44,052 nucleotides of DNA from positions 1 through 44,052 of the forward strand of contig NZ_BJOB01000020.1 in the NCBI RefSeq assembly GCF_006539985.1, in the 5' to 3' direction. A model generated the notes under the pieces. The model had not been told where the DNA came from. It saw only the letters and a list, made by a program, of their open reading frames with translations, and ran no database searches. The position numbers and the translations under genes were made by a program. The stretch comes from Kurthia gibsonii. Its GTDB lineage: Bacteria; Bacillota; Bacilli; Bacillales_A; Planococcaceae. Of the stretch, positions 33,395 to 44,052 are shown piece by piece. Every line of letters begins with the position of its first letter. The stretch's first letter is position 1.

Positions 33395-36262
33395 TCATTT
33401 TCCGGTTGCTTCTTGTAAATCTTTTTCCAAGCGTTTACGGTCACGCTCTAAGATAGGCAGTAGGTACTTCCCTGTATAGGAACCCTTCACCCTCGCTACT
33501 TCTTCCGGTGTACCTGTCGCAATAATTTGACCACCTCGGTCGCCACCTTCTGGACCTAAATCAATAATATGATCCACCGTCTTGATAACATCTAAATTAT
33601 GTTCAATAACGAGTACTGTATTACCACCGTCTACTAAACGCTGTAAAACTTTTAAAAGGCGTGCGATATCATCGACATGCAGTCCAGTTGTTGGTTCATC
33701 TAAAATATAAATTGATTTACCTGTTGAGCGCTTGTGTAGCTCTGAAGCCAACTTCACACGCTGCGCTTCACCGCCAGAAAGAGTTGTTGCAGGTTGCCCC
33801 ATCTTCACATAGCCTAGACCTACATCGACAAGTGTTTGAAGTTTACGCGCGATTTTCGGAATGTTTTGGAAGAATTCCAGACCATCTTCAACCGTCATCT
33901 CCAACACGTCTGAAATCGAGCGGTCTTTATACTTCACTTCTAACGTTTCACGGTTATAACGTTTACCATGACATACTTCGCATGGTACATATACGTCTGG
34001 TAAGAAGTGCATCTCGATTTTAATAATCCCATCACCACGACAAGCTTCACAGCGTCCGCCTTTTACGTTAAAACTGAAGCGCCCTTTTTTATATCCGCGT
34101 ACTTTCGCTTCATTCGTCGCTGCATAAACATCACGAATATCATCAAATACGCCCGTATACGTTGCTGGGTTTGAACGAGGTGTTCGTCCAATTGGTGATT
34201 GGTCGATGTCGATAATTTTCTCGATTTGTTCCATTCCTTCGACTGCTTTCACAGCACCTGGTTTTGCTTTTGCTCGATTAATTTTTTGCGCTAATGCTTT
34301 ATACAAAATTTCATTAATCAATGTACTTTTACCCGAACCCGATACGCCTGTAACCGCTGTGAAGACGCCAAGTGGAATATCAACTGAAACATTTTTTAAA
34401 TTATTTTCCGAAGCTTTTTGAATCGTAATCATGCGTCCATCGTTTTGACGACGTTCTACAGGTACAGGGATATATTTTTTGCCGCTTAAATATTGACCCG
34501 TTAATGATTGTTCATTTGCCATGACTTCTTTTGGCGTACCAGCAGCGATAATTTCGCCACCATGAACACCTGCTCCCGGACCAACATCAATTAAATAATC
34601 TGCCGCAAGCATTGTATCTTCATCATGCTCTACAACGATTAATGTATTTCCTAAATCACGCATGCTTTGCAATGTTTCAATTAAACGGTCATTGTCACGC
34701 TGGTGTAAGCCAATAGATGGCTCATCTAAAATGTAAAGAACCCCTGTTAATCGCGAACCAATTTGCGTTGCTAGACGAATTCGCTGTGCTTCACCGCCTG
34801 AAAGTGAACCAGAAGCACGATTTAGCGTTAAGTAATCCAACCCTACATTATCTAAGAAAGAGAGACGTTCTGAAATTTCTCGAAGAACGAGCTTCGCAAT
34901 TTTCATATCTTTTTCACTCAATTGTATTTCTTGAAAGAAGGCAAGTGCTTCTTTTATTGAAAATGTCGTAATCTCACCAATATGTTTATGATCGACTTTT
35001 ACTGCAAGTGATTCGGGTTTTAAACGATAGCCTTTACATGATGGACAGTTCGACTGTGCCATGTATTTTTCCATTTGATCGCGTACATAGTCTGACGAAG
35101 TATCTTTAAAACGGCGTTCTACATTGCGTAATACACCTTCAAATTCAATCTCCTGCTCACGTGTTTTTCCAAATTCATTTGTATAACTAAAGAAGATTTT
35201 TTCGTCCCCTGAACCTTTTAAAATAATATCTAATTGCTCTTTTGGTAAGTCTTTCATTGGTGTATCCATATCAATATTGAAATGATCACAAACTGTTTTT
35301 AATAGTGTTGGATAATACTGTGAACTTGTTGGAATCCACGGCTCAATTGCGCCTTCATTCAATGTTAAATCACAATTTGGAATAACTGCCTCTACATCGA
35401 CTTCTAACTTTGTTCCTAGACCATCACATGTTGGACAAGCACCAAACGGGTTGTTAAATGAGAACATACGTGGTTCTAATTCGTCAACTGAGAAGCCACA
35501 GATTGGACATGCGAAATGTTCACTGAATAAAAGCTCTTCATATTCCATTACGTCGACCATTGCACGACCTTCAGCAAGGCGTAATGCTGTTTCGAGAGAA
35601 TCACTTAGACGTGCTTCCACGCCTTCTTTTAATACGACGCGATCAATCACTGCCTCGATTGAATGCTTTTTATTCTTTTCTAATGTTAAATCATCATCTA
35701 AATCACGAATTTCACCGTCAATACGTACACGTACATAACCTTGTTTTTTCAAGTCTTCTAGTAATTTGACATGTGTACCTTTTCGTCCAGAAACGATTGG
35801 AGATAGAATTTGCATCTTTGTACGTTCAGGATATTGCTTTAAACGATCGACCATTTGCTCAATGGTTTGTGATGCAATCTCAATGCCATGATTTGGACAG
35901 ATTGGCTTACCCACGCGTGCGTATAAAAGACGCATGTAGTCGTAAATCTCTGTCACAGTCGCGACAGTGGAACGTGGGTTTTTACTTGTTGTTTTTTGGT
36001 CGATAGAGATGGCTGGTGATAAACCTTCAATTAAATCCACATCAGGTTTATCCATTTGTCCTAAAAACTGACGTGCATAAGCAGAAAGAGACTCGACATA
36101 ACGTCGCTGTCCTTCTGCATAGATTGTATCGAATGCGAGTGAAGATTTACCTGAACCCGATAACCCTGTCATGACAACGAGTTGGTCGCGCGGAATTGCC
36201 ACATCGATATTTTTTAAATTATTTGCGCGTGCGCCCTGTACAATAATTTCAGTATTCTTCAA
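33395..36262 (-). CDS. uvrA: Excinuclease ABC subunit A
   Basis: The damage-recognition ATPase of nucleotide excision repair, 955 aa. It has two ABC modules with Walker [13 protein letters not shown] (about residue 31) and [12 protein letters not shown] (about 640), signatures [14 protein letters not shown] and [14 protein letters not shown], and zinc fingers CPICG…CPTCDG and CEACRG…CEVCHG. UvrA2 loads UvrB at lesions. The start is a TTG eight bases after uvrB, with AAGGGTGA overlapping the uvrB stop, so the two genes form one operon under the LexA box at 38309. Confidence 0.96.
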   Translation of the reverse strand: MKNTEIIVQGARANNLKNIDVAIPRDQLVVMTGLSGSGKSSLAFDTIYAEGQRRYVESLSAYARQFLGQMDKPDVDLIEGLSPAISIDQKTTSKNPRSTVATVTEIYDYMRLLYARVGKPICPNHGIEIASQTIEQMVDRLKQYPERTKMQILSPIVSGRKGTHVKLLEDLKKQGYVRVRIDGEIRDLDDDLTLEKNKKHSIEAVIDRVVLKEGVEARLSDSLETALRLAEGRAMVDVMEYEELLFSEHFACPICGFSVDELEPRMFSFNNPFGACPTCDGLGTKLEVDVEAVIPNCDLTLNEGAIEPWIPTSSQYYPTLLKTVCDHFNIDMDTPMKDLPKEQLDIILKGSGDEKIFFSYTNEFGKTREQEIEFEGVLRNVERRFKDTSSDYVRDQMEKYMAQSNCPSCKGYRLKPESLAVKVDHKHIGEITTFSIKEALAFFQEIQLSEKDMKIAKLVLREISERLSFLDNVGLDYLTLNRASGSLSGGEAQRIRLATQIGSRLTGVLYILDEPSIGLHQRDNDRLIETLQSMRDLGNTLIVVEHDEDTMLAADYLIDVGPGAGVHGGEIIAAGTPKEVMANEQSLTGQYLSGKKYIPVPVERRQNDGRMITIQKASENNLKNVSVDIPLGVFTAVTGVSGSGKSTLINEILYKALAQKINRAKAKPGAVKAVEGMEQIEKIIDIDQSPIGRTPRSNPATYTGVFDDIRDVYAATNEAKVRGYKKGRFSFNVKGGRCEACRGDGIIKIEMHFLPDVYVPCEVCHGKRYNRETLEVKYKDRSISDVLEMTVEDGLEFFQNIPKIARKLQTLVDVGLGYVKMGQPATTLSGGEAQRVKLASELHKRSTGKSIYILDEPTTGLHVDDIARLLKVLQRLVDGGNTVLVIEHNLDVIKTVDHIIDLGPEGGDRGGQIIATGTPEEVARVKGSYTGKYLLPILERDRKRLEKDLQEATGK

Positions 36263-36269
36263 AATGGTC

Positions 36270-38252
36270 TCACCCTTCTGCTTTCAGTTCTAAAATCGTA
36301 TCACGTAGTTCTGCTGCACGTTCAAAGTCGAGTGCTTTCGCCGCTTCTTTCATTTCGACTTCTAGTAATTCAATAAGTGATATACGTTCGTTCTTCGTTA
36401 ATTTCTTACCTTCTGTCACCTTTGAAATATACGCTTCTGGCTCTTCCGCCGCTGTTGTTGCACGAATCACATCGCGAATTTCTTTACGAATCGTTTGTGG
36501 TATAATGCCATGTTTTTCGTTATAGGCAAGCTGAATGGTACGACGACGTTCCGTTTCATCGATGGCTTTTTGCATCGAATCGGTCATACGGTCTGCGTAC
36601 ATAATGACATGCCCGTTCGCATTACGTGCCGCACGTCCAATTGTTTGAACAAGTGAACGTTCTGAACGTAAGAATCCTTCTTTATCGGCATCTAAAATTG
36701 CAACAAGCGAGACTTCTGGGATATCCAAACCTTCTCGTAATAAGTTAATTCCGACAAGAACATCAAATACGCCCATACGCAATTCACGAATAATCTCGAT
36801 TCGCTCCAACGTCTTAATTTCAGAGTGTAGATAGTTTACTTTAATGCCCATCTCTTTTAAATAATCTGTTAAATCTTCGGACATTTTCTTCGTAAGTGTC
36901 GTAATTAATACACGCTCATTTTTCGCAATCCGCGCTTGAATCTCATCAATTAAATCGTCAATTTGCCCTTCAATTGGACGCACTTCAATGATTGGGTCAA
37001 CCAATCCTGTTGGACGAATAATTTGTTCTACCATTTCAGGTGTATGTTCTAATTCATATGGTCCTGGTGTTGCTGAAACGAAAATTGCATTATGAATATG
37101 TTTTTCAAACTCCTCAAATGTTAGTGGACGGTTATCAAGTGCTGAGGGTAAACGGAAACCATGGTCTACTAATACACCTTTACGTGCTTGGTCACCATTG
37201 TACATTCCGCGAATTTGCGGCAATGTTACGTGACTTTCATCTACTACAAGTAAGAAATCTTCTGGTAAATAGTCGAGTAGCGTATAAGGTGTTGCACCTG
37301 CTTCACGAAGCGTTAAATGGCGTGAATAGTTTTCGATTCCTGATGTAAAGCCCATCTCACGCATCATTTCTAAATCATAATTTGTACGCTGTTCTAAGCG
37401 CTGCGCTTCAAGTAACTTTCCTTCTTCACGAAGCACTTCTAAGCGTTCTTTTAATTCTGCTTCGATATTTTCAATCGCTACTTTCATTTTTTCTTCTCGT
37501 GTAACGAAGTGGGATGCTGGGAAGATCGCAACATGTTCACGATCACCTAATACTTCACCTGTTAATGCATCCACTTCTCGAATACGGTCAATTTCGTCAC
37601 CGAAAAATTCAACACGAAGACAATGCTCATCACGCGAAGCTGGGAAAATTTCGACTACATCGCCGCGCACACGAAAAGTACCGCGAATGAAGTTTAAATC
37701 ATTGCGATCATATTGAATATCTACTAATTTACGCAGTAATTGATTGCGCTCAATCTCCATGCCTGTACGAAGTGATACGACCATCTCTTTATATTCTTCC
37801 GGATTACCTAAACCATAAATACATGATACAGAAGCGATGATAATTACATCTTGTCTTTCAAAAAGAGCTGACGTAGCAGAGTGACGTAATTTATCAATTT
37901 CATCATTAATACTCGCATCTTTTTCAATGAATGTATCCGTCTGTGGTACATAGGCTTCTGGTTGATAATAGTCATAATAACTAACGAAATATTCAACCGC
38001 ATTATTCGGGAAGAACTCTTTAAATTCACTATATAACTGTCCTGCTAATGTTTTATTATGTGCAATAACAAGTGTTGGCTTCTTTACTTCTTGAATCACA
38101 TTTGAAATCGTAAATGTCTTACCTGTACCTGTTGCACCAAGTAATGTTTGATGTTTTTTTCCTGCTTTAACACCCTCTACTAATTCTGCAATCGCCTGTG
38201 GTTGGTCACCACCTGGTTGATAGGGCGCTTGTAAATCAAAATCATGTGACAT
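36270..38252 (-). CDS. uvrB: Excinuclease ABC subunit B
   Basis: The helicase-like damage-verification subunit, 660 aa. Walker A is [11 protein letters not shown], followed by the beta-hairpin region [25 protein letters not shown] (motif II) and the helicase motifs ending [10 protein letters not shown]. The C-terminal UVR motif ([19 protein letters not shown]) binds UvrC. GAGGAGG precedes the ATG. uvrB is the first gene of the pair, and its promoter carries a perfect LexA site. Confidence 0.96.
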   Translation of the reverse strand: MSHDFDLQAPYQPGGDQPQAIAELVEGVKAGKKHQTLLGATGTGKTFTISNVIQEVKKPTLVIAHNKTLAGQLYSEFKEFFPNNAVEYFVSYYDYYQPEAYVPQTDTFIEKDASINDEIDKLRHSATSALFERQDVIIIASVSCIYGLGNPEEYKEMVVSLRTGMEIERNQLLRKLVDIQYDRNDLNFIRGTFRVRGDVVEIFPASRDEHCLRVEFFGDEIDRIREVDALTGEVLGDREHVAIFPASHFVTREEKMKVAIENIEAELKERLEVLREEGKLLEAQRLEQRTNYDLEMMREMGFTSGIENYSRHLTLREAGATPYTLLDYLPEDFLLVVDESHVTLPQIRGMYNGDQARKGVLVDHGFRLPSALDNRPLTFEEFEKHIHNAIFVSATPGPYELEHTPEMVEQIIRPTGLVDPIIEVRPIEGQIDDLIDEIQARIAKNERVLITTLTKKMSEDLTDYLKEMGIKVNYLHSEIKTLERIEIIRELRMGVFDVLVGINLLREGLDIPEVSLVAILDADKEGFLRSERSLVQTIGRAARNANGHVIMYADRMTDSMQKAIDETERRRTIQLAYNEKHGIIPQTIRKEIRDVIRATTAAEEPEAYISKVTEGKKLTKNERISLIELLEVEMKEAAKALDFERAAELRDTILELKAEG

Positions 38253-38308
38253 GCGGCTGCCTCCTCATTTTCTCATTCTTCTATTTTAACATATCTCAAA
38301 CCCTTTTA

Positions 38309-38322
38309 CGAACATACGTTTC
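38309..38322. promoter_or_regulatory. LexA (SOS/Din) box of the uvrBA operon
   Basis: CGAACATACGTTTC matches the Bacillus LexA consensus CGAACRNRYGTTYC at every position. It lies about 57 bases upstream of the uvrB start, over the likely -35 region, with TTAAAAT further down as the -10. Repression should be lifted by RecA-stimulated LexA cleavage after DNA damage. Confidence 0.88.
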
Positions 38323-38331
38323 TTAATTGGA

Positions 38332-38374
38332 ACAAAAATAAGATTTCTATTAAGTTACCCCTAATAGAAATCCT
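38332..38374 (-). terminator. Intrinsic terminator of the IDEAL-domain gene
   Basis: Minus-strand stem AGGATTTCTATTA / TAATAGAAATCTT (one wobble) followed by ATTTTTGTT, 11 bases after the stop codon. Confidence 0.85.
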
Positions 38375-38384
38375 ATGTCATCAT

Positions 38385-38633
38385 TTATTCTTCATCAATC
38401 AAAGTGTCTTGTAATTGAATTAATTCTTTTGTAAATCGTTTAAAGGCTTCTTTATCTCTTTCGTCTAACGCGACATCAATTGCTTCACGAAGTAAGCGAA
38501 TTTGTTGGTCTGCTAAAAGATGTTGTAAAAACATATCCATGTACAAATCGTTCAATAAGTCTTGACCTTGTAACCCTTGACTAAGTGGCTGTTCATTGTT
38601 TGGAGAGTTCTGCTGTGAGTAACGATATTCCAT
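38385..38633 (-). CDS. Small IDEAL-domain protein, 82 aa
   Basis: The N-terminal half is polar and Gln/Asn-rich. The C-terminal half carries an IDEAL domain (LLADQQIRLLREAIDVALDERDKEAF). The IDEAL domain is found in small Firmicute proteins, including ComK-degradation or adaptor-like proteins, and its biochemical role is poorly known. The ATG at 38633 (MEYRYSQQ) is preferred because GAGGTGAT then has suitable spacing; two upstream in-frame starts overlap that site. It is divergent from comK, which is notable given the competence link of some IDEAL proteins. Confidence 0.75.
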   Translation of the reverse strand: MEYRYSQQNSPNNEQPLSQGLQGQDLLNDLYMDMFLQHLLADQQIRLLREAIDVALDERDKEAFKRFTKELIQLQDTLIDEE

Positions 38634-38774
38634 CTTCATCACCTCGAATACCTTTTTGCTATTATATGCGAAAAAGATTCAAGAAAGCAACTAAAAGAAA
38701 CTATTTATTTCAAAATTATCTGACTTTATAGAAATAGCCCGTTTTCTAAAAACGCCACTTTTGTCTAAATACCA

Positions 38775-38803
38775 TTGCTTATGGCTACAAAATCACATAT
38801 AAT
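38775..38803 (+). promoter_or_regulatory. SigA promoter of comK
   Basis: TTGCTT (38775-38780) and a perfect TATAAT (38798-38803) with a 17-base spacer, 60 bases before the comK start. Just upstream, AAAA and TTTT blocks (38749-38762) with six bases between resemble a ComK half-box (normal spacing five), a possible autoregulatory site. Confidence 0.65.
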
Positions 38804-38862
38804 CATTTTAATAAATTCCATTAATTGGTTTTTGTTAAACAAAAGAAAAAGGAGTGTCAAAT

Positions 38863-39432
38863 ATGATAAAAGATCGTCTACCTGTTATTCTTTTAGAAGA
38901 TTTTCGATTTAATGATGCAATCCAAGTTCTTGAACCAGTCATTTCTAAAAACAATCAACAACGATTTACATATGTACTTGAAAAACAACGTGAATATCTC
39001 ATTCAATCTTCTATTAAACGCGTCATTCGAAAATGTTGCTTTCTTTTTGGGACATCATTAGATGAAGCATTGCGTTTTTCACGTACGATTACTAAAGCTA
39101 CAAATAAACTTCCTATCGTACTTGGAACAACTGAACAACCTTATATTTTAATTCCTACCCTTTCTCCTGATCGTCCCTACACCATGTGGCTCGCACATCA
39201 TGCTATTTTAAATTGCGATGTAAATTCTAAAGTGGACTGCGTTGTTCATTTAGATAATCAAATCCGTCCATTCTTTAAAACAAATGTCTCAACCGCTACA
39301 TTACAAACACAACTTACACGTGCGATGTTTTTAAAAAGAAATTATCGTTTATTAAAAGATTTAATGCCTGAACCGATTTCTGAAAATCATGTGGTATTCA
39401 TCGATTCCAATAACTTAAAACGATTAGACTAA
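38863..39432 (+). CDS. comK: ComK family competence transcription factor
   Basis: A 189-aa ComK-family protein. The diagnostic core is CCFLFGTSLDEAL followed by the block ILIPTLSPDRPYTMWLAHHA, which aligns with the B. subtilis ComK region FLFPTLSSTRPQCGWISH. ComK activates the DNA-uptake (com) genes and recA/addAB-type genes by binding AT-boxes. The ATG at 38863 is chosen with AAAAGGAG eight bases before it; the GTG at 38854 overlaps that site. It is monocistronic and convergent with prfB. Many Planococcaceae carry ComK without proven transformability. Confidence 0.85.
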   Translation: MIKDRLPVILLEDFRFNDAIQVLEPVISKNNQQRFTYVLEKQREYLIQSSIKRVIRKCCFLFGTSLDEALRFSRTITKATNKLPIVLGTTEQPYILIPTLSPDRPYTMWLAHHAILNCDVNSKVDCVVHLDNQIRPFFKTNVSTATLQTQLTRAMFLKRNYRLLKDLMPEPISENHVVFIDSNNLKRLD

Positions 39433-39470
39433 AAAATAAAGAATCGCCGATAGACATCAGGATTCTTTAT
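39430..39470. terminator. Terminator between comK and prfB
   Basis: AAAGAATC (39438-39445) and GATTCTTT (39461-39468) form the stem of a hairpin shared by the converging genes. The minus-strand side has the better U-tract (TATTTTTTAG), so it chiefly serves prfB. Confidence 0.65.
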
Positions 39471-39480
39471 CTCTCATTTA

Positions 39481-40582
39481 TTAAATTAACGAACGTAAAT
39501 ATGCATTGATGAATAAATCTAAATCGCCGTCCATTACTGCTTGTACATTGCCTGTCTCAGCATTTGTACGGTGATCTTTTACCATTGAATACGGGTGGAA
39601 TACATATGAACGAATTTGGCTACTCCAACCAATTTCCTTTTGCTCACCACGAATTTCATCTACTTCTGCCTGTTGTTCTTCAACTTTTAATTGATACAAT
39701 TTTGCTTGAAGCATATTCATCGCTTTTTCACGGTTTTTAATCTGTGAACGTTCAGCCTGACATGTTACGACAATTCCCGTTGGTAAATGCGTAATACGAA
39801 TTGCTGAGTCTGTCGTGTTAATATGCTGACCACCAGCACCTGTTGCGCGGTATGTGTCTACTTTTAAGTCTTCTTGACGTACTTCAACCGCAATTTCATT
39901 ATTGAATTCTGGAATCACGTCACATGATACGAAAGAAGTATGACGACGACCAGCTGAGTCGAATGGTGAGATTCGCACTAAACGATGCACACCTTTTTCG
40001 GCTTTTAAATAACCATATGCATTATGTCCTTGGATTGATAATGTAACGGATTTAATCCCTGCTTCATCGCCCGGTAGATAATCAAGTGTTTTCACTTTGA
40101 AGCCATGTTTTTCTGCCCAACGTGTATACATACGTAGCAGCATTTCGCCCCAATCTTGTGATTCCGTACCGCCAGCACCTGGATGTAATTCTAAAATGGC
40201 ATTATTCGCATCATATGGACCACTTAATAATAATTGCAGTTCATAATCGGCTACGCTCTTTTTAAATGTTGCGAGTTCTTCTTCCAAACCTTCATGCAAA
40301 TCATCGTCTGGCTCTTCTTTTAAAAGCTCTAACGTCATTTCAAGATTTTCTTGTTCCTCTACAAGACGATGAAATTCATTGACGATTTCTTTTAAACCCT
40401 TTGATTCCGCAATAATTTCTTGCGCTGCATTTTGGTCATTCCAAAAATTCGGGTCAAGCATCATTTCATCTGTCTCTTGAATACGTGCCTCTTTGTTCTC
40501 TAAGTCAAAGAGACCCCCTAAAATCATTTATTTTCTTCGCTGTGTCATCTAATGCATTTCGTACTTCTGATAATTCAATCAT
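39481..40582 (-). CDS. prfB: Peptide chain release factor 2, with programmed +1 frameshift
   Basis: RF2 reads UGA and UAA stop codons. The GGQ motif is in TGAGGQHIN and the codon-recognition SPF motif in [12 protein letters not shown]. Translation starts at ATG 40582 (GGAGG seven bases upstream), runs 25 codons to CTT, meets an in-frame TGA at 40507-40505, and must shift +1 to continue as [10 protein letters not shown]. The total is 366 aa, the normal RF2 length. The frameshift makes synthesis depend on low RF2 activity. A conventional frame scan would wrongly start the gene near 40527. It is followed by a terminator. Confidence 0.96.
40504..40519 (-). promoter_or_regulatory. prfB frameshift signal
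   Basis: On the minus strand AGGGGG (internal Shine-Dalgarno-like element, 40519-40514) lies three bases before CTT-TGA-C. This is the classical RF2 autoregulatory slip site. Confidence 0.95.
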
Positions 40583-40614
40583 ACATATTCCTCCAAATAA
40601 TTTTGATATTTATA

Positions 40615-40655
40615 ACAGAAAAGAGGTTAGCCACAGAATAGGCCAACCCCTCTTT
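40615..40655 (-). terminator. Intrinsic terminator of secA
   Basis: Minus-strand stem GAGGGGTTGGCC / GGCTAACCTC (two unpaired bases) followed by TTTTCTGTT. It lies between the secA stop and the prfB start. Confidence 0.8.
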
Positions 40656-40662
40656 TTCTGAT

Positions 40663-43176
40663 TTATTCAGTCGCACCGTGGCAGTTTTTATATTTTTTAC
40701 CGCTGCCGCAAGGACATAAGTCATTACGACCGATTTCTTTTTCTTTACGGATTGGACGTTTTTTCTTCGGTTTTGAACCTTCTTCTTTCGGGTTCACAGC
40801 TTGTCCTTTTGCTACTTCTTCACGTTCTAAGTTCGAACGAATTTCCGCTTTCATTGCAAAACGGGCAACTTCAGAACGAATTGCTGCAACCATTTCTTCA
40901 AACATACGGAAACCTTCTTGCTCGTACTCACGTAATGGATCGATTTGTGCATAGGCACGTAAATGAATACCTTGACGTAATTGATCCATTGCATCAATAT
41001 GGTCAATCCATTTTGAATCGATTGCACGAAGTAAGATAACTTTTTCGAACTCACGCATACGTTCTTCAGATAACTCAGCCTCTTTTTCATCGTATGCAGC
41101 TTTAATTTTTTCGCGTAGCATCTCAATGATTGCTTCAGGCTCTTTATGCTCAAAGTCTGCAACACGCACTTCACCTTCTGGTAATAGTGTGCTACCAACA
41201 TACGCTTCTAAACCTTGTAAATTCCATTCAGAAGGTGTATCACCTTGTGTATATGTTGCTACAGCAGTTGTTAGTTCTTCATCAATCATTGATTCAACTA
41301 ATTCACGCATATTATCTGTTTCTAACACTTCATAACGCTCTTTGTAGATGATTTCACGTTGTTTACGTAATACATCATCATATTGTAGAAGACGTTTACG
41401 TGCATCAAAGTTATTACCTTCTACACGTTTTTGCGCTGATTCTACAGCTCTCGATACCATTTTCGATTGGATTGGTTGCGTATCATCCATACCTAAACGT
41501 GTCATCATCGCTTTCATACTGTCTGAACCAAAACGCTTCATCAATTCATCTTCTAATGATAGATAGAATTGTGTCACACCCGGGTCACCTTGACGACCAG
41601 CACGACCACGTAACTGGTTATCAATACGACGTGATTCATGACGTTCTGTACCGATTACAGCAAGACCGCCTAATTCAAGAACGCCCTCACCTAATTTAAT
41701 ATCTGTACCACGACCAGCCATGTTTGTCGCGATTGTTACAGAACCTTTATGACCTGCTTCTGCAATAATCTCTGCTTCAAATTCATGGTTTTTCGCATTT
41801 AAAATCTTATGTGGGATTTTTAATTTTGTTAAAAGTTGTGATAATAATTCAGATGTTTCGATCGCTACTGTACCAATCAATACAGGTTGACCTTTTTTAT
41901 GACGTTCTGCGATATCTTGTGCAACTGCATTAAACTTCCCTTGCATTGTTGCATAGATTAAATCAGGATGGTCTTCACGTGCGATTGGACGGTTCGTTGG
42001 AATCACGATTACATCCATATTATAAATGTTACGGAATTCCTCTTCCTCTGTTTTCGCTGTACCTGTCATACCTGATAACTTTTGATACATACGGAAGTAG
42101 TTTTGGAATGTAATTGTCGCCATCGTCATCGATTCATTTTGAATCTCAACGCCCTCTTTTGCTTCAATTGCTTGGTGAAGCCCTTCTGAATAACGACGAC
42201 CATTCATAATACGACCTGTAAAGCTATCAACAATCATCACTTCGCCGTCTTGTACTACATAGTCAACATCTAAGTGCATCGCAACATGTGCACGTAACGA
42301 TTGGTTAATCGCATGGTTTAAACCAACATGTGTTAAATCAAATAGGTTCTCAATATTGAAAGCACGCTCAGCTTTTTCAATCCCTTGTTCTGTTAGCGTT
42401 ACACCTTTTGATTCAATATCATAGTTATAATCTTCATCTTTTTTCAGCATACGTACAAACGCATTTGATTGTTTGTATAGTGCAGCTGATTGGTTTGCTT
42501 GACCTGAGATAATTAACGGTGTTCTCGCTTCATCAATTAAGATGGAATCGACCTCATCAATTACAGCAAAGTGTAATGGACGTTGTACGCGTTCTTCTTT
42601 ATAAAGCACCATATTATCACGTAAGTAGTCAAATCCAAGTTCGTTATTTGTACTATATGTGATGTCACATGCATAAGCAGCACGTTTTTCTTCTTTTGAT
42701 AAACTGTTTAAGTTTAAACCTACCGTTAAACCTAAAAATTCATAAAGAGGACGGTTAATCTCAGCGTCACGACTTGATAAATATTCGTTGACTGTTACGA
42801 CGTGTACACCTTTACCAGTTAGGGCATTCAAATAAACAGGTAATGTACCTGTTAAAGTTTTACCTTCACCTGTTTTCATTTCCGCAATGTTACCACCATG
42901 TAATGCAGCACCACCCATTACCTGTACGCGGTAAGGGAACATTCCAAGTACACGCTTCGCAGCTTCACGTACAACCGCAAAAGCTTCTGGTTGAATTTGA
43001 TCAAGTGTTTCACCATTATTTAAGCGCTCACGAAATTCCGTTGTCTTTTGTTGTAATTGTTCATCCGTTAATGCTTCCATCTCTTTTGAATACGAATCAA
43101 CCGCGTCTGCAATCTTCTCGATTTTTTTCAGTTCACGTTTATTCGGATCAAAAACTTTATTAAATATGCCAAGCAT
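40663..43176 (-). CDS. secA: Preprotein translocase ATPase SecA
   Basis: The motor of the Sec export pathway, 837 aa. Walker A is [11 protein letters not shown] and DEAD-type motif II is [17 protein letters not shown]. The preprotein-binding domain follows, then [12 protein letters not shown] and [12 protein letters not shown], helical scaffold, and a C-terminal zinc-binding tail [17 protein letters not shown] that contacts SecB/ribosome-type partners. AGGATG precedes the ATG. hpf upstream and prfB downstream match the B. subtilis order. Confidence 0.97.
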   Translation of the reverse strand: MLGIFNKVFDPNKRELKKIEKIADAVDSYSKEMEALTDEQLQQKTTEFRERLNNGETLDQIQPEAFAVVREAAKRVLGMFPYRVQVMGGAALHGGNIAEMKTGEGKTLTGTLPVYLNALTGKGVHVVTVNEYLSSRDAEINRPLYEFLGLTVGLNLNSLSKEEKRAAYACDITYSTNNELGFDYLRDNMVLYKEERVQRPLHFAVIDEVDSILIDEARTPLIISGQANQSAALYKQSNAFVRMLKKDEDYNYDIESKGVTLTEQGIEKAERAFNIENLFDLTHVGLNHAINQSLRAHVAMHLDVDYVVQDGEVMIVDSFTGRIMNGRRYSEGLHQAIEAKEGVEIQNESMTMATITFQNYFRMYQKLSGMTGTAKTEEEEFRNIYNMDVIVIPTNRPIAREDHPDLIYATMQGKFNAVAQDIAERHKKGQPVLIGTVAIETSELLSQLLTKLKIPHKILNAKNHEFEAEIIAEAGHKGSVTIATNMAGRGTDIKLGEGVLELGGLAVIGTERHESRRIDNQLRGRAGRQGDPGVTQFYLSLEDELMKRFGSDSMKAMMTRLGMDDTQPIQSKMVSRAVESAQKRVEGNNFDARKRLLQYDDVLRKQREIIYKERYEVLETDNMRELVESMIDEELTTAVATYTQGDTPSEWNLQGLEAYVGSTLLPEGEVRVADFEHKEPEAIIEMLREKIKAAYDEKEAELSEERMREFEKVILLRAIDSKWIDHIDAMDQLRQGIHLRAYAQIDPLREYEQEGFRMFEEMVAAIRSEVARFAMKAEIRSNLEREEVAKGQAVNPKEEGSKPKKKRPIRKEKEIGRNDLCPCGSGKKYKNCHGATE

Positions 43177-43398
43177 TTCATTTCACATCCTATATAGTCT
43201 TATATTTCATTTTATCATTTTTAAAGTTCTTAGTGCAAACGAACGATATATTTATTTCTCTCGTACGAGTTACTTGGTTTATTTTTTTGAGTCAATTATT
43301 TCATTCGACTTAGAAATAGCCTAAATTTTTACTTTCACACGACTTTTTGATTATATCATTAAAAAGGTGCGATATGATAGCATTCTTCACATTTTTTA

Positions 43399-43435
43399 CA
43401 CCAAAAAGGAGAACTAGCTGAACTAGTTCTCCTTC
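43399..43435 (-). terminator. Intrinsic terminator of hpf
   Basis: Perfect minus-strand stem AAGGAGAACTAG / CTAGTTCTCCTT with a four-base loop followed by TTTTGG, 15 bases after the stop codon. Confidence 0.9.
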
Positions 43436-43449
43436 TATTCTAAAATAAA

Positions 43450-44010
43450 TTATTGGTTTGTTTCAATTAAACCGTACTTGCCGTCTTTACGTTTATAAAC
43501 AATGTTTGTTTCGTTTGTTTCTGCATCTGTGAAGATATAGAAGTCATGACCTAACAAGTTCATTTGAAGAATGGCTTCTTCATGATCCATTGGTTTTAAA
43601 TCGAATTGTTTTGTACGTACGATTTCTAAACTTTCTTCTGCATCATCCGCTACTCTCTCTGGCTCAAGCTGAATTTGTGCAAAATAAGTGCCTACGCCTT
43701 CACGCTCACGGAATTTACGATTCACTTTTGTTTTATGCTTACGAATTTGACGCTCTAGTTTTGCAACTACTTGGTCAATCGCTACATACATATCATCATT
43801 TCGATCTTCAGCACGAAGCATTAATTTCTTCATTGGAATTGTAACTTCCACTTTAGAGCTACGATCTTGATAAACTTTTAGGTTGATGTGAGCTGTAGCA
43901 TCAATTTCCTCATTGAAGTATTTTTCAAGTTTTCGGACCTTATTTTCAGCATACTCTCGAATTGCTGGAGTAACTTCAATGTTTTCACCACGAATGTTAA
44001 ATGTTAGCAT
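43450..44010 (-). CDS. hpf: Long-form ribosome hibernation promoting factor
   Basis: A 186-aa protein with the S30AE/HPF ribosome-binding domain at residues 1-100 (starting MLTFNIRGENIEVTPAIREYAENKV) and the C-terminal dimerisation domain (about 125-186, ending KRKDGKYGLIETNQ). Long HPF joins two 70S ribosomes into inactive 100S dimers in stationary phase. This is the counterpart of B. subtilis YvyD. GGAGGAG precedes the ATG. Its promoter lies at the window edge and I cannot assign a sigma factor. Confidence 0.96.
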   Translation of the reverse strand: MLTFNIRGENIEVTPAIREYAENKVRKLEKYFNEEIDATAHINLKVYQDRSSKVEVTIPMKKLMLRAEDRNDDMYVAIDQVVAKLERQIRKHKTKVNRKFREREGVGTYFAQIQLEPERVADDAEESLEIVRTKQFDLKPMDHEEAILQMNLLGHDFYIFTDAETNETNIVYKRKDGKYGLIETNQ

Positions 44011-44052
44011 ATTAACTCCTCCTTCATGAACCTATATCTACTATATTCTACT

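Noticed and set aside
39481-40527. prfB looks N-terminally truncated or frameshifted
   Set aside because: The AGGGGG-TCT-CTT-TGA-C signal and an in-frame ATG at 40582 with GGAGG show the normal programmed frameshift of RF2.

Overview
The window is a low-GC Gram-positive chromosome segment, from the Bacillales. Several gene groups match the Bacillus subtilis order: hpf-secA-prfB, ftsE-ftsX, a minJ-like gene, yvlB-uvrA-uvrB, addB-addA, yitS/yitU/yitV/yitW and yisK-yisL. The presence of ClpB, a ComK, a CtsR-type heat-shock operator and an Fnr with a C-terminal cysteine cluster, plus the short GHS-type tandem repeat, make a Planococcaceae/Caryophanaceae member (Kurthia- or Solibacillus-like) my best guess. 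The genus is inference. Most genes lie on the minus strand.

Left part (1-5.3 kb): the edge holds a partial minus-strand reading frame running into nested hairpins, then an orphan membrane protein. A ClpB without the usual N-terminal domain follows, under a promoter flanked by two CtsR operators, divergent from an oxygen-sensing-type fnr. Next comes a 5'-truncated ABC ATPase whose missing end is replaced by an AT-rich orphan gene on the opposite strand. Middle-left (5.4-15.5 kb): an SGNH-domain acyltransferase, the yit cluster, a membrane-anchored GH13 protein that has lost its catalytic carboxylates, yisL, an 11-unit 21-bp tandem repeat, yisK and a DUF418 membrane protein.

Centre (15.5-25.2 kb): addB-addA encode the AddAB helicase-nuclease. 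addA is split by a complete 2.53-kb group II intron of the Lactococcus Ll.LtrB kind. It lies in the sense orientation, with intact reverse transcriptase/maturase/HNH protein, domain V, branch-point A and GTGCG start. The insertion falls between the I and Y codons of the conserved helicase motif KQSIYRFR. Precise excision restores a 1223-codon AddA, so double-strand-break repair here should depend on splicing. This is the most striking feature.

Right part (25.3-44 kb): a TVP38/TMEM64 membrane protein, a MinJ-like PDZ protein, a ResA-like thioredoxin coupled to an unknown membrane protein, and the ftsE-ftsX-M23 peptidase division/wall-hydrolysis operon. Then come yvlB, the LexA-controlled uvrB-uvrA excision-repair pair, a small IDEAL-domain protein, comK with its own promoter, prfB with the classical +1 frameshift, secA, and long-form hpf. 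Repair (AddAB, UvrAB), proteostasis (ClpB, SecA), ribosome function (RF2, HPF) and cell division are thus the main themes. Nearly every transcription unit ends in a recognisable intrinsic terminator.
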